Origin: Candidatus Magnetocorallium paracelense
Lineage (GTDB): Bacteria; Nitrospirota; Thermodesulfovibrionia; Thermodesulfovibrionales; Magnetobacteriaceae
Reading direction: 5' to 3'
DNA: 64,000 bases
NCBI GenBank assembly: GCA_029001845.1
Contig: JAREWP010000013.1
Coordinates: forward strand, 1 to 64,000
Shown: in pieces, positions 17,647 through 25,049 of the stretch
Numbering within the stretch: the stretch's first letter is position 1
Layout: the number at the start of each line of letters is the position of its first letter
Made by a program: the position numbers and the translations under genes
The notes under the pieces: model-generated
Told to the model about the DNA's origin: nothing
Database searches by the model: none
Seen by the model: the letters and a program-made list of their open reading frames with translations, nothing else

Positions 17647-17815
17647 ATCGGCTCCTCCATGGCTGATTTAATATAGTGTCAGTTACTTAGAATAACGTAA
17701 ATCGTAAAAGATTGCAATATGCTCGCATACACTCACACAACATTGAAGTTGTTGCTGGCAGTAATAATTGAATCTTGTTAACATTTTTTTCTACAGCGAG
17801 GATTTGAAAAATCGA

Positions 17816-17845
17816 TTGTACCGGAATTGTACCACTTTTGTACCA
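17816..17845. promoter_or_regulatory. Right-end triplet of TTGTACC repeats (candidate arm sites)
   Basis: TTGTACC occurs at 17816, 17827 and 17838, each 11 bases apart; the last two extend to TTGTACCA. The left end has the same octamer twice with the same spacing. The group lies about 125 bases inside the right attachment repeat, in the non-coding gap 17647-17969, in which I otherwise see no gene. Confidence 0.5.
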
Positions 17846-17969
17846 GAACAGGCAGAAATAACAGAAATAACGGGAAACAATGGAATCTATGGAATGTAAA
17901 AAATCGTTAAAAATCAACAACTTAGCTTTAAATCCAGTCCAGCAGCCACTTTGCGAATTTTATATAATC

Positions 17970-18051
17970 GGTTCCGGAGACCTCCGCTCTATCCACTGAG
18001 CTACAGGCGCGTGCCTCTATTTTAAAGGGTTTGCGGCGGCGAGGTCAACTT
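17970..18051. repeat. attR: right copy of the 82-bp direct repeat
   Basis: This copy holds the 5' half of tRNA-Arg, from the anticodon stem to the 5' end (17970-18010), and the start of an integrase 3' end, identical to 9538-9619. It is the displaced half-gene expected after insertion. Because integrase sequence continues beyond it, the target site must already have carried a related element. Confidence 0.85.
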
Positions 18052-18250
18052 TGAAATCGCCGATTGTAGCATTTTTGCACCACATTTCTGTCAGCACATC
18101 AATAAAGGGCCTCAAACTTTCAGGGCTCTGGTGGGCATATCGCTGAGTAGTAGAAATATCTTTGTGACCTGATAATATAGCTATTGCGTATAGATCAACA
18201 CCTTCCTGAGCTAATCTAGTAGCAAATGTGCGCCGAAGAAAATCCAAACG
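18017..18250 (-). pseudogene. Remnant of a second tRNA-Arg integrase (C-terminal part)
   Basis: From the conserved LRRTFATRLA box to the stop, this fragment aligns with the last 75 or so residues of the intact integrase at 9585 (LYAIA, GHKDISTTQRYAHQSPESLRPFIDVLTE, VDLAAANPLK) with scattered substitutions, including loss of Leu in the LGHKD box. Everything upstream of the HxLRHTF box is gone. It is what remains of an earlier element at the same tRNA. Confidence 0.85.
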
Positions 18251-18277
18251 TTTGGATTTCCTACGACACACATTTGC
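18222..18277. repeat. 56-bp zero-loop palindrome joining two recombinase fragments
   Basis: Arms 18222-18249 and 18250-18277 are reverse complements at about 24 of 28 positions, with a perfect 20-base core centred on AAACGTTT. Each arm encodes the RHTFA-box region of a tyrosine recombinase, one on each strand, so both sides read RRKSKRLDFLR followed by (R/H)TFA. Confidence 0.75.
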
Positions 18278-18413
18278 CGTCACATGCATTCAAAAAGGAA
18301 TATCGACAAGAGCCGTTCAGGAAATACTTGGGCATGATTATATTTCCACGACCGAGATTTACCTGAATCTGTCTCCGGAGGACATAATCAGGGAGTTTCA
18401 ACATAAGTGGTAA
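18250..18413 (+). pseudogene. C-terminal fragment of another tyrosine recombinase
   Basis: The plus strand reads LRHTFAVTCIQKGISTRAVQEILGHD, then ISTTEIYLNLSPEDIIREF: the His-x-x-Arg box, LGHD and the nucleophilic Tyr of an XerC-like recombinase of a subfamily different from the tRNA integrase. All N-terminal parts are missing. It is fused head-to-head with the minus-strand remnant. Confidence 0.75.
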
Positions 18414-18428
18414 AAACAGGGAACATTG

Positions 18429-18542
18429 ATGAACGATACTGTAGAAATCTATCAGCTTCGAATAAGGTTAAGGAGAATCAGCCCCATAATCTGGAGACGA
18501 ATACTTGTCCGTAAAATACCGGTTACATGCAGAGTGTTTTGA
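18429..18542 (+). pseudogene. N-terminal stub of a pRiA4b ORF-3-type protein
   Basis: The short frame MNDTVEIYQLRIRLRRISP followed by IIWRRI is the characteristic start of plasmid pRiA4b ORF-3-like proteins, which normally run to about 180 residues or more. Here it stops after 37 codons. It is one more fragment in this junkyard of mobile DNA. Confidence 0.5.
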
Positions 18543-18625
18543 TCGTCATGAAGTCAACCGCAGGTTAAACCAATATGCTTTGAATGGTAAAAGACCGGAA
18601 ATGGTAATAATGGAGGGCCAATATC

Positions 18626-19051
18626 ATGAATATAAAAGTCCGAGTTATCATTGAATCCGAGAACAATGATAAATTGATTACCGAGGAAATTTCCTGTTTG
18701 CACAGAGGCGATCTGATACCTGAATCATTAGGCATAACACTAAATGAAAGCAAAGAGCTGCTGTCAAAGATTCAGCAAGCAGTCGTTGCCGGTCAAGTGG
18801 CCGAGTATATCACCGAACATAAGCATTGCCCGGTCTGTAACGATGAGTATCATAACAAAGGTATGCATGAGATATCATTCAAAACGTTATTTGGTAAACT
18901 GAGACTGTCCAGCCCTCGATTTTATGATTGCTCATGTCATGTACGAACCGTGAAAAGCTTTAGCCCGCTGGCTGAATGTTTACCTGAGCGAACATCACCT
19001 GAACTGCTTTATCTTCAAACAAAATGGTCTTCCTCATGTCTTATGGTCTAA
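18626..19051 (+). CDS. ISKra4-like transposase, N-terminal part
   Basis: The 141 residues contain a zinc-finger-like HCPVCNDEYHNKG, then FKTLFGKLRLSSPRFYDC, as in ISKra4-family transposases. GGAGGG precedes the ATG. The frame ends shortly after LYLQTKW, where the continuous protein would go on with SLMSYGLS. That continuation is in the next frame (19024-20067), so the gene is split by a -1 shift. No convincing terminal inverted repeats were located, so element ends are not given. Confidence 0.7.
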   Translation: MNIKVRVIIESENNDKLITEEISCLHRGDLIPESLGITLNESKELLSKIQQAVVAGQVAEYITEHKHCPVCNDEYHNKGMHEISFKTLFGKLRLSSPRFYDCSCHVRTVKSFSPLAECLPERTSPELLYLQTKWSSSCLMV

Positions 19052-20067
19052 GCATTGATTTGCTTGAGGAAGTATTACCCCTTAAATTAAATGTTGCCGC
19101 TGCCATGCGAAACACTCACAAGGTTGCCGAGAGAATTGAAAGCGAATTGGGCAACGAGCAACCAATGTTTATAGAGGGATGTGAGAGGGAGTGGGAAGAG
19201 TTGCCTCGCCCTGATGAACCTCTGACAGTGGGTATTGACGGCGGATATGTGCATGCACGGGATGGTGATAACAGAAAGGCAGGTTGGTTTGAAGTAATTG
19301 TAGGTAAAAGTATGCAGGACAGGAAAGAGTCTAAAAGATTCAGCTTTGTTAATGACTATGATAAGAAGCCAAAACGACGACTGTATGATACATTGAAATC
19401 TCAGGGTTTGCAAATGAATCAGGGGATTACATTTCTCTCTGACGGAGGTGATGTTGTTCGTAACTTACAGCTTTATATGAGTCCGCAGGCAGAACATCTT
19501 TTGGATTGGTTTCACATTACAATGAGGCTGACAGTCATGACGCAGATGGCTAAAAAGGTTTCTTCAACAGAGGAATTTCAGGAACTGGAAAGTAATATTG
19601 AGAGTGTTAAGTGGTATTTGTGGCATGGTAATGTATTCAGATCTCTGCAAATATTGGACGATATTATATGGGACTTTGAGGCATTTGAAGATAAAGCCCC
19701 TCCTGAGAGCAATTTCTCTAAACTTAATAAAGCTGTCCTGGAATTCAGAGGTTATATTGCAGCCAACAGAGCATTTATTCCCAATTACGGAGATCGTTAC
19801 CGCTACGGAGATACTATTACAACAGCTTTTGTGGAATCAACCGTAAACGAAGTTATCAGCAGACGTATGGTTAAAAAGCAGCAAATGCGCTGGACAAAAA
19901 AGGGGGCTCACCTTCTCATTCAGGTCAGGACACAGACTTTGAATGATGACCTGAAAAGTACATTCCATCGGTGGTTTCCAGGTATGGTTAATTGGTTAAT
20001 ACAGTCGGCCATGTTACTTCAGGCAGTGTACAAACAGATACCGGGGTTTGTTAAGCACTCGGTTTGA
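19024..20067 (+). CDS. ISKra4-like transposase, catalytic part
   Basis: The frame continues the previous one: LMSYGLSIDLLEEVLPL, TVGIDGGYVHARD (first catalytic Asp), FLSDGGDVVRNL (second), HLLDWFHITMRLTVM and a C-terminal block with TAFVESTVNEVISRRMVKKQQMRW (catalytic Glu). These are the landmarks of ISKra4-family DDE transposases. It overlaps the N-terminal frame by 28 bases in the -1 frame. Either programmed frameshifting or a one-base deletion explains this. The catalytic part itself looks undamaged. Confidence 0.75.
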   Translation: MVFLMSYGLSIDLLEEVLPLKLNVAAAMRNTHKVAERIESELGNEQPMFIEGCEREWEELPRPDEPLTVGIDGGYVHARDGDNRKAGWFEVIVGKSMQDRKESKRFSFVNDYDKKPKRRLYDTLKSQGLQMNQGITFLSDGGDVVRNLQLYMSPQAEHLLDWFHITMRLTVMTQMAKKVSSTEEFQELESNIESVKWYLWHGNVFRSLQILDDIIWDFEAFEDKAPPESNFSKLNKAVLEFRGYIAANRAFIPNYGDRYRYGDTITTAFVESTVNEVISRRMVKKQQMRWTKKGAHLLIQVRTQTLNDDLKSTFHRWFPGMVNWLIQSAMLLQAVYKQIPGFVKHSV

Positions 20068-20086
20068 AATGGTCTCCATTATGCAA

Positions 20087-20107
20087 ACCACCACCTCTGG
20101 TGGTGGT
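20087..20107. terminator. Stem-loop after the transposase
   Basis: Nine-base arms ACCACCACC/GGTGGTGGT enclose TCT. The core CACCTCTGGTGG, followed by a near GGTAGTTGAGTTT, recurs in the hairpin at 35064-35106. No T-run follows, so it may be an element end or a REP-like repeat and not a terminator. Confidence 0.35.
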
Positions 20108-20146
20108 AGTTGAGTTTAAAATTAAAAACTATACCATAAACATGTG

Positions 20147-20485
20147 ATGCAGAGTTACAATACCTACGAAAGAGGTCTGTTGACCTTCATTCTTTATAAA
20201 ACATCCGAGCAGACATACGTTGCCGGCTGCAATGAGTTGTGCCTCCTTGTAGAAGACAAAAACAGGGCGGAAACAAAGGGGGAAATTGTAAAAAAAGCTC
20301 AAAGCTATATGCTTAATGTCATAGAAAGAGATATTGGAGAACATCTTCTGAATCAGTCTTTACCTGATGAGATAGTCGATGAATTTTACGAAGCCGTTTC
20401 TAAACGGGCAGAGTACTTTGAACGCTGGACAGAACCGTTAGAGTCATTTCACGGAAGACCTGTTCGTCGGGAAGTCTTTGCATAA
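20147..20485 (+). CDS. hicB: HicB-like antitoxin
   Basis: The N-terminal half (LTFILYKTSEQTYVAGCNELCLLVED, KGEIVKKAQSYML) follows the HicB partial RNase-H fold; the C-terminal half is longer than usual and lacks an obvious ribbon-helix-helix. It lies directly before a HicA-like gene. ATG 20147 and GTG 20144 are both possible starts. The assignment is by fold pattern and neighbour. Confidence 0.55.
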   Translation: MQSYNTYERGLLTFILYKTSEQTYVAGCNELCLLVEDKNRAETKGEIVKKAQSYMLNVIERDIGEHLLNQSLPDEIVDEFYEAVSKRAEYFERWTEPLESFHGRPVRREVFA

Positions 20486-20487
20486 AA

Positions 20488-20715
20488 GTGAGAAAAGACG
20501 AAATTTTAAAAAACTGGAAGCCGAAAGAAATAGTAGCTTTTCTCCTGAAAAACGGTTTTGAAGAAATCAAGAAGAAAAAACGGGGTGACTACAGGTGTCT
20601 TTACAACAGAGAGACCGGGGCTTACACCGAAATTGACATGAGCAGGCAGTCCTTCTCGGCACGTGAGATGCTTACTGTTGCCAAGAATTTTTCCAATGTT
20701 TTGCCCCCGTTTTGA
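20488..20715 (+). CDS. hicA: HicA-like toxin with substituted active-site His
   Basis: The 75-residue dsRBD-like protein (KPKEIVAFLLKNGFEEIKKKKRGDYRCLYN, followed by SAREMLTVAKNF) has the HicA/YcfA layout. Active HicA toxins have Gly-Ser/Thr-His at the end of the second strand; here the triplet is GDY, with Tyr for His. It starts at a GTG two bases after the antitoxin stop. It may be inactive or a divergent subtype. Confidence 0.65.
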   Translation: MRKDEILKNWKPKEIVAFLLKNGFEEIKKKKRGDYRCLYNRETGAYTEIDMSRQSFSAREMLTVAKNFSNVLPPF

Positions 20716-21120
20716 AATGGTCTCTCCAATTCGGGGTTTGAAGTCCAATGGTACGAAAAGTTACTATAAAGTTTATGAGTCCATCAACTAAAAATCAGTG
20801 AGTTCCTGATTATAAAACTGTTAGCTGTTAGCCAATAACGTTCGTTTTCAATCAAACAGTACTTTGCAGTGCTTAACAGATATGGAATACCCTTTAATAA
20901 ATCTTTATAAATGGACGAGAAAGAGTGAATTTCCATTGAGACACACTTAGTATTGAACACGAATTCTATGGGGATTTTGCCCTGAATGTTTAATTATACC
21001 CACATATATCTATATCTGTCGTACCTTAATTAAGATAAGCATATGAAATGTTTTATGCGAAATTATTTACACCTCTACTAAAGAACATCGGTTTTTTTCC
21101 GTTACTATCTACACCATCAC
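20716..21120. other. 405-bp intergenic stretch
   Basis: No gene is seen. The 14-mer TTTGAAATGGTCTC at 20711-20724 repeats the one at 20063-20076, so an exact direct repeat brackets the HicBA-like pair. The rest is AT-rich and featureless to the eye. Confidence 0.4.
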
Positions 21121-22620
21121 TCACTTTCCTCCTCGAACGCACCGCACATGGTCGTCGTTCGACCTACTGTGGCTGTCGCCGTAACCGTAGGTGAAAAGGA
21201 TGTTCCACGCATTGATCGTAGCGTCCGCGGGCGTAGTAGAGGTCCAATAAAAAAACGAATTTGTATTCGGAAAATACCTCTCATCTATCGCCGGACTGTA
21301 AGTATCAAGGTTTACTATAGACGCCAGCTCTTTTATGTTTGGAAGACGCCAGTCGCTGTATCCCGCAAGCGATAATCCTTCACAATATTCTATAGCCTCC
21401 TTCCAGTTTTTTCGATCATTGTCTTCCTCTTGCTGCCATGTTAACTTAGTAGTATTGTCTGTTACTGTTCCATCACCTGAAATAATCAAATTATCAAGTA
21501 ACCAATACTGCTCTCCTCGAACGCAACGCACATAGTAGCTGCTTGACTTATCATGGAAGTGGTCGCGACTGTTGCTGAAAGTGATGCCCCACGCTTCGGA
21601 AGTATAGCGTACGTTCGTAGTAGACGACCAATAAATATACGAATTTGTATTCGGGAAATACGTCTCATTTATCGCTGGCGAGTATTTACCATAATGTATA
21701 ATTGATCTCAGTTCCTCTCTTTCAGGAAGACGCCAGTCATTATAGCCTGCTAAGCTTAGGTCTTCACAATAACTTATCGCATCTTCCCAATCCCTTTTGG
21801 TATCGTCATCTTCCTGCTGCCACATCAGACCCGTATTGTTATCAGTTACCGTTCCATTTACATTGTCCGTATAACTCAGTGGGTTGGTGGTATAATCCGA
21901 ATCCTCTCCCCATATGTCCGTGTATGACTCTGTTTGTCCTGTGTCAGGAAGCTTGAAATCTGAAAAACCACTATTGTCTGAACTTATTACAACCATAACG
22001 CTGTCATAGAAAGTGTTAATGTTATCTGTAGCCCTATCATAGCCATCTATATTAATTACAGTGGCGCCATTCTCATTACTTTCATCACTATAATCGAAAC
22101 AGTCGTCATCCGTATCCATATTAATAACTGTAGTTGTATCATCATTATGATCGAAAATGCAGTCATTTGCGAGACCATCCATCTCAATATCCACTGCAAA
22201 AACAAACTCATAAGACCCCTCAGGCCGGCTGGATAAAGTTATCAGTTCAAAAAGATCAAATCTAAATAGAGGTCCCTGGTATGTAGGCGTTATAGCAGAC
22301 ATACCAAAATCAGTTCCTATATAGTTTAAATCCCATGTCAGAATATCAAAATAATAAATACTGCCGTCAGGTGCATATTCCAGAAACCACCAGTCCGCAT
22401 TTATCCCTTCATAATCCCCTGTGTCAAGCCCTATTGATATCTTCAATTGGTCATCTGTGGCTATGGTTATTGATTCGTCAAAACCATTAGCTTTAATATC
22501 GGGCGCGGGATTCTCTGCGTAAGCAGCATTGATACAAAAAAGCGTCATTAAAATTATGATTACTATAGTTAACAAAAAAGAATATCTTCGCCGATTCGCT
22601 GCCAAAAATTCACTATTCAT
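21121..22620 (-). CDS. Secreted protein with two DUF1566 (Lcl C-terminal) domains
   Basis: A signal peptide (hydrophobic LLTIVIIILMTLFCINAAYA) leads a 499-residue exported protein. Residues about 40-240 are acidic, with Asp-rich stretches. Two DUF1566 units follow (about 255-365 and 382-498), each with GTVTDN-T-L-WQQE, a YCE-LSLAGY-DWRLP block, SPAI-E-YFPNTNS, YW-S/T-ST and a final VRCVRG. An AGGAGGG ribosome site precedes the ATG. The function of DUF1566 proteins is not established; they are often surface or periplasmic and abundant in sediment bacteria. Confidence 0.85.
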   Translation of the reverse strand: MNSEFLAANRRRYSFLLTIVIIILMTLFCINAAYAENPAPDIKANGFDESITIATDDQLKISIGLDTGDYEGINADWWFLEYAPDGSIYYFDILTWDLNYIGTDFGMSAITPTYQGPLFRFDLFELITLSSRPEGSYEFVFAVDIEMDGLANDCIFDHNDDTTTVINMDTDDDCFDYSDESNENGATVINIDGYDRATDNINTFYDSVMVVISSDNSGFSDFKLPDTGQTESYTDIWGEDSDYTTNPLSYTDNVNGTVTDNNTGLMWQQEDDDTKRDWEDAISYCEDLSLAGYNDWRLPEREELRSIIHYGKYSPAINETYFPNTNSYIYWSSTTNVRYTSEAWGITFSNSRDHFHDKSSSYYVRCVRGEQYWLLDNLIISGDGTVTDNTTKLTWQQEEDNDRKNWKEAIEYCEGLSLAGYSDWRLPNIKELASIVNLDTYSPAIDERYFPNTNSFFYWTSTTPADATINAWNILFTYGYGDSHSRSNDDHVRCVRGGK

Positions 22621-22778
22621 GTATCCCTCCTTATTTTGGTATTAAAATACATAATCTTTATTAGGATTTCATATAAGTACACATTCGGGGTATGGCAACG
22701 ATTCGTTCGTTTTAAAAACGAGGACAGGTCAGTCATCGCAGCCGAATTAATTGAGTAGGATGATAAGATGACTGCTTG

Positions 22779-23147
22779 TTATCTACAAGATTCCCATAGG
22801 ACATTGTCATAAAAGCTGTCGCCGCAATCAGCTGCTATTACTCCTTCAGCCCTGATGGGATTTAAACCGGTTACCGATCCTTCTGCATAGCCTGTTTCGC
22901 AACAATTTCCATCCTCTAAATGGAAACCAAAATTAATGCCTTCATTTCCGCCTGCTACATCCCATTGGCAACCTGACGGGTATGCAACGGTACCAAATAT
23001 GCCATCCATACCTTTGACTAAATTCCAATCACCTCCTAAATTGTCCTTTAGACAAAATGGAATTTCAGCATAAGACTCATGAGTCAAATAGATTGGAAAG
23101 AGAAAGATTACAAGTGTTAAAAGAAAAATTGTTTTTGATCTTATCAT
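22779..23147 (-). CDS. Small exported cysteine-containing protein
   Basis: A clear signal peptide (IFLLTLVIFLFPIYLTHESYAE) is followed by about 95 residues with six cysteines (PFC, SGC, NCC, ADC, ESC) and many glycines. AGGAGG precedes the ATG. I recognise no family. The even number of cysteines suggests disulphides in the periplasm or outside. It is alone between larger genes on the same strand. Confidence 0.65.
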   Translation of the reverse strand: MIRSKTIFLLTLVIFLFPIYLTHESYAEIPFCLKDNLGGDWNLVKGMDGIFGTVAYPSGCQWDVAGGNEGINFGFHLEDGNCCETGYAEGSVTGLNPIRAEGVIAADCGDSFYDNVLWESCR

Positions 23148-23313
23148 TGTTGATTACCTCCTTCTAAGTTATATTGTTAATATCCACAACACCATACAGC
23201 AATAGGATGTACAGGACAACACTCCATCTGTCGGTATCAAAACACCTCAGCTTGTAAAGCGCAGCAGACAACTCAAGACCGCATTGAGATTTCTTCCTTA
23301 AATCATCAATCGT

Positions 23314-24402
23314 TTAATCGGGATCTGCAAAAGTCTTAGCCACTTCATTAAATTTATCGGAAATCTCAATAAAGGCATTTACAATATCGGGGTCGAAGTG
23401 TGCGCCGGCGCTCTCTTTTATAATATCAGATGCTTTTTCATGGGGGAACGGAGGTTTATAAACCCGTTTACTTATTAAGGCGTCATACACGTCGGCAAGA
23501 GCCATCAATCTGGCCGATATGGGAATATCCTCACCTGCCAGACCTTCCATATAGCCTGCGCCGTCCCATTTCTCATGGTGGTAATAGGCGATTTCACGAC
23601 CTATGGAGAGAAAGTTGTCCGGGTCGTCGAGATGTTTTTCAGCTGCTTTTATTGCATTTCTGCCATAAACCGTATGCCTCTTCATCTCTGCAAACTCTTC
23701 ATCTGTCAGGCGGCCCGGTTTTAATAAAATCTGATCCGGTACTCCCACTTTACCGATATCGTGTAATGGCGAAGATTTGTATAGAAGTTCTATACGATCG
23801 GGTGTCAGATAATTTCTGAATTTGGGATGATTTTTCAAGTGGGAAGCCAGCAGTTTTACAAAATGCTGCGTTCTGCGAATATGGTTTCCCGTTTCAGGAT
23901 CGCGGGACTCCGCCATGGCGCCCATTGCAATCATGGTTACATTTTGTAACTGACCGATCTGTTTTGTACGCAATTCCACCTTATCTTCCAGAATTTGATT
24001 TTGATCTCGTAAAAAGTCGTTCGCCTCTTTCAGTTTCAGATGAGTGCGTACGCGGGCCAAAAGAATAGGGGGGCTGATTGGTTTATGGATGTAGTCTACG
24101 GCGCCGAGATCAAATCCCTTTTGCTCGTCCTCTACCTGTGTTTTGGCTGTGAGGAATATGACCGGTATCTCTCTTGTCGATTCACTCTCTTTCAGCCTTT
24201 GACATACTTCGTATCCATCCATCTCAGGCATCATAATGTCTAAGAGGATAAGATCAGGCGGACTGCCCATAGAGACCACTTTAAGCGCCTTCTCGCCTGT
24301 GTTGGCCACTTTTGTTTTGTATGTTTCTTTAAGCAGGCCGTTTAAAAGTGATATATTGTCCGGTGTGTCGTCTACAATCAGAATCGTTGCTTTTTCACTC
24401 AT
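23314..24402 (-). CDS. Response regulator with HD-GYP c-di-GMP phosphodiesterase domain
   Basis: A receiver (ILIVDD, phospho-Asp near 55 in LLDIMMPEMDGYE, IHKP) is joined by a coiled linker to an HD-GYP domain: HDIGKVGVPDQILLKPG and HHEKWDGAGYMEGL, with later DVYDAL. The catalytic HD and HHE residues are present, but the name-giving GYP triplet is GYM. RpfG-type proteins degrade c-di-GMP and could oppose the GGDEF protein at 1099-2427. The 362-residue length is normal. Confidence 0.92.
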   Translation of the reverse strand: MSEKATILIVDDTPDNISLLNGLLKETYKTKVANTGEKALKVVSMGSPPDLILLDIMMPEMDGYEVCQRLKESESTREIPVIFLTAKTQVEDEQKGFDLGAVDYIHKPISPPILLARVRTHLKLKEANDFLRDQNQILEDKVELRTKQIGQLQNVTMIAMGAMAESRDPETGNHIRRTQHFVKLLASHLKNHPKFRNYLTPDRIELLYKSSPLHDIGKVGVPDQILLKPGRLTDEEFAEMKRHTVYGRNAIKAAEKHLDDPDNFLSIGREIAYYHHEKWDGAGYMEGLAGEDIPISARLMALADVYDALISKRVYKPPFPHEKASDIIKESAGAHFDPDIVNAFIEISDKFNEVAKTFADPD

Positions 24403-24575
24403 ACTTTATACTCCAATCTGGTAGCTGCTTAGGTGTATAGACTGAAGGCTGAAGAATAACAGGTAAAACATAAGTTATCTATAAAACTTTAACCTTTTTT
24501 TATTGGCCAACGGACCCAAGTTTTCTGATTTTTTGCTTCAGCCTGTATAACTGAGTAGTTACCCAATCTGTATTC

Positions 24576-24971
24576 TTAGCAGGTAAATGCTCTCTTTACC
24601 ACTGCTGACGGAATATTGGGGCTTTTTGGATTGACCGTAACTTGTTGCAGTCTCGGATTGATCACCAGATCCATATCTTCCAGAGGTACAGCCCCTAAAA
24701 GTACTGAATCGCCCAATACCAGCGCCCCTGTAAAACAATTGCGACTTTCAAAACGAACCTGAATCGGCCCGACATAGGGAACAAGAATTCTTTTCCCTTC
24801 TGCAGTCGTTACTTCACGTTCTTCCAATTTATCCAATTTTAATTGAATTACTATATGTTCGGGGATGCAAAGAGTGATGGCGCCTGAATCTACAAGCGCA
24901 GTAACGGTAATGGTCTTTAATGAGGCATCTTTGGGATTGATTAGCTCTATGTTGGTGTATATAAGGCCCAT
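24576..24971 (-). CDS. Retroviral-type (clan AA) aspartic protease family protein
   Basis: The 131-residue protein has the single-domain aspartyl protease motif ALVDSGAITLCIP near residue 27 and a hydrophobic flap-like ALVLGDSVLLGAVPLEDMDLVI. This matches small bacterial clan AA proteases, which act as dimers. GGAGGT lies five bases before the ATG. It precedes no obvious substrate gene. Confidence 0.8.
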   Translation of the reverse strand: MGLIYTNIELINPKDASLKTITVTALVDSGAITLCIPEHIVIQLKLDKLEEREVTTAEGKRILVPYVGPIQVRFESRNCFTGALVLGDSVLLGAVPLEDMDLVINPRLQQVTVNPKSPNIPSAVVKRAFTC

Positions 24972-25049
24972 AGTAAACCTCCAATGTTTATGTCTGTTAT
25001 ATTTTCATCTATAAATGCTTTAAAAATCAATGCGTCATCTAATGCAACT

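Larger units (their letters stand above)
9538..17969. mobile_element. Integrative element inserted in tRNA-Arg (about 8.4 kb)
   Basis: The left boundary is inside the anticodon arm of the tRNA-Arg gene. From 9538 an 82-base stretch is repeated exactly at 17970-18051. Between the copies lie a tyrosine integrase next to the tRNA, an excisionase-like gene, a sigma-like factor, a replication-relaxation protein, a coupling-protein fragment and toxin-antitoxin pairs. The missing conjugation genes and internal pseudogenes suggest a decayed ICE or an IME. Excision between the repeats would leave one intact tRNA. The integrase frame looks intact, so mobility is not excluded. Confidence 0.8.

Noticed and set aside
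17687-17920. A 77-codon minus-strand frame near the right end of the island.
   Set aside because: It overlaps the phased TTGTACC repeats and has aromatic-rich noise-like composition.
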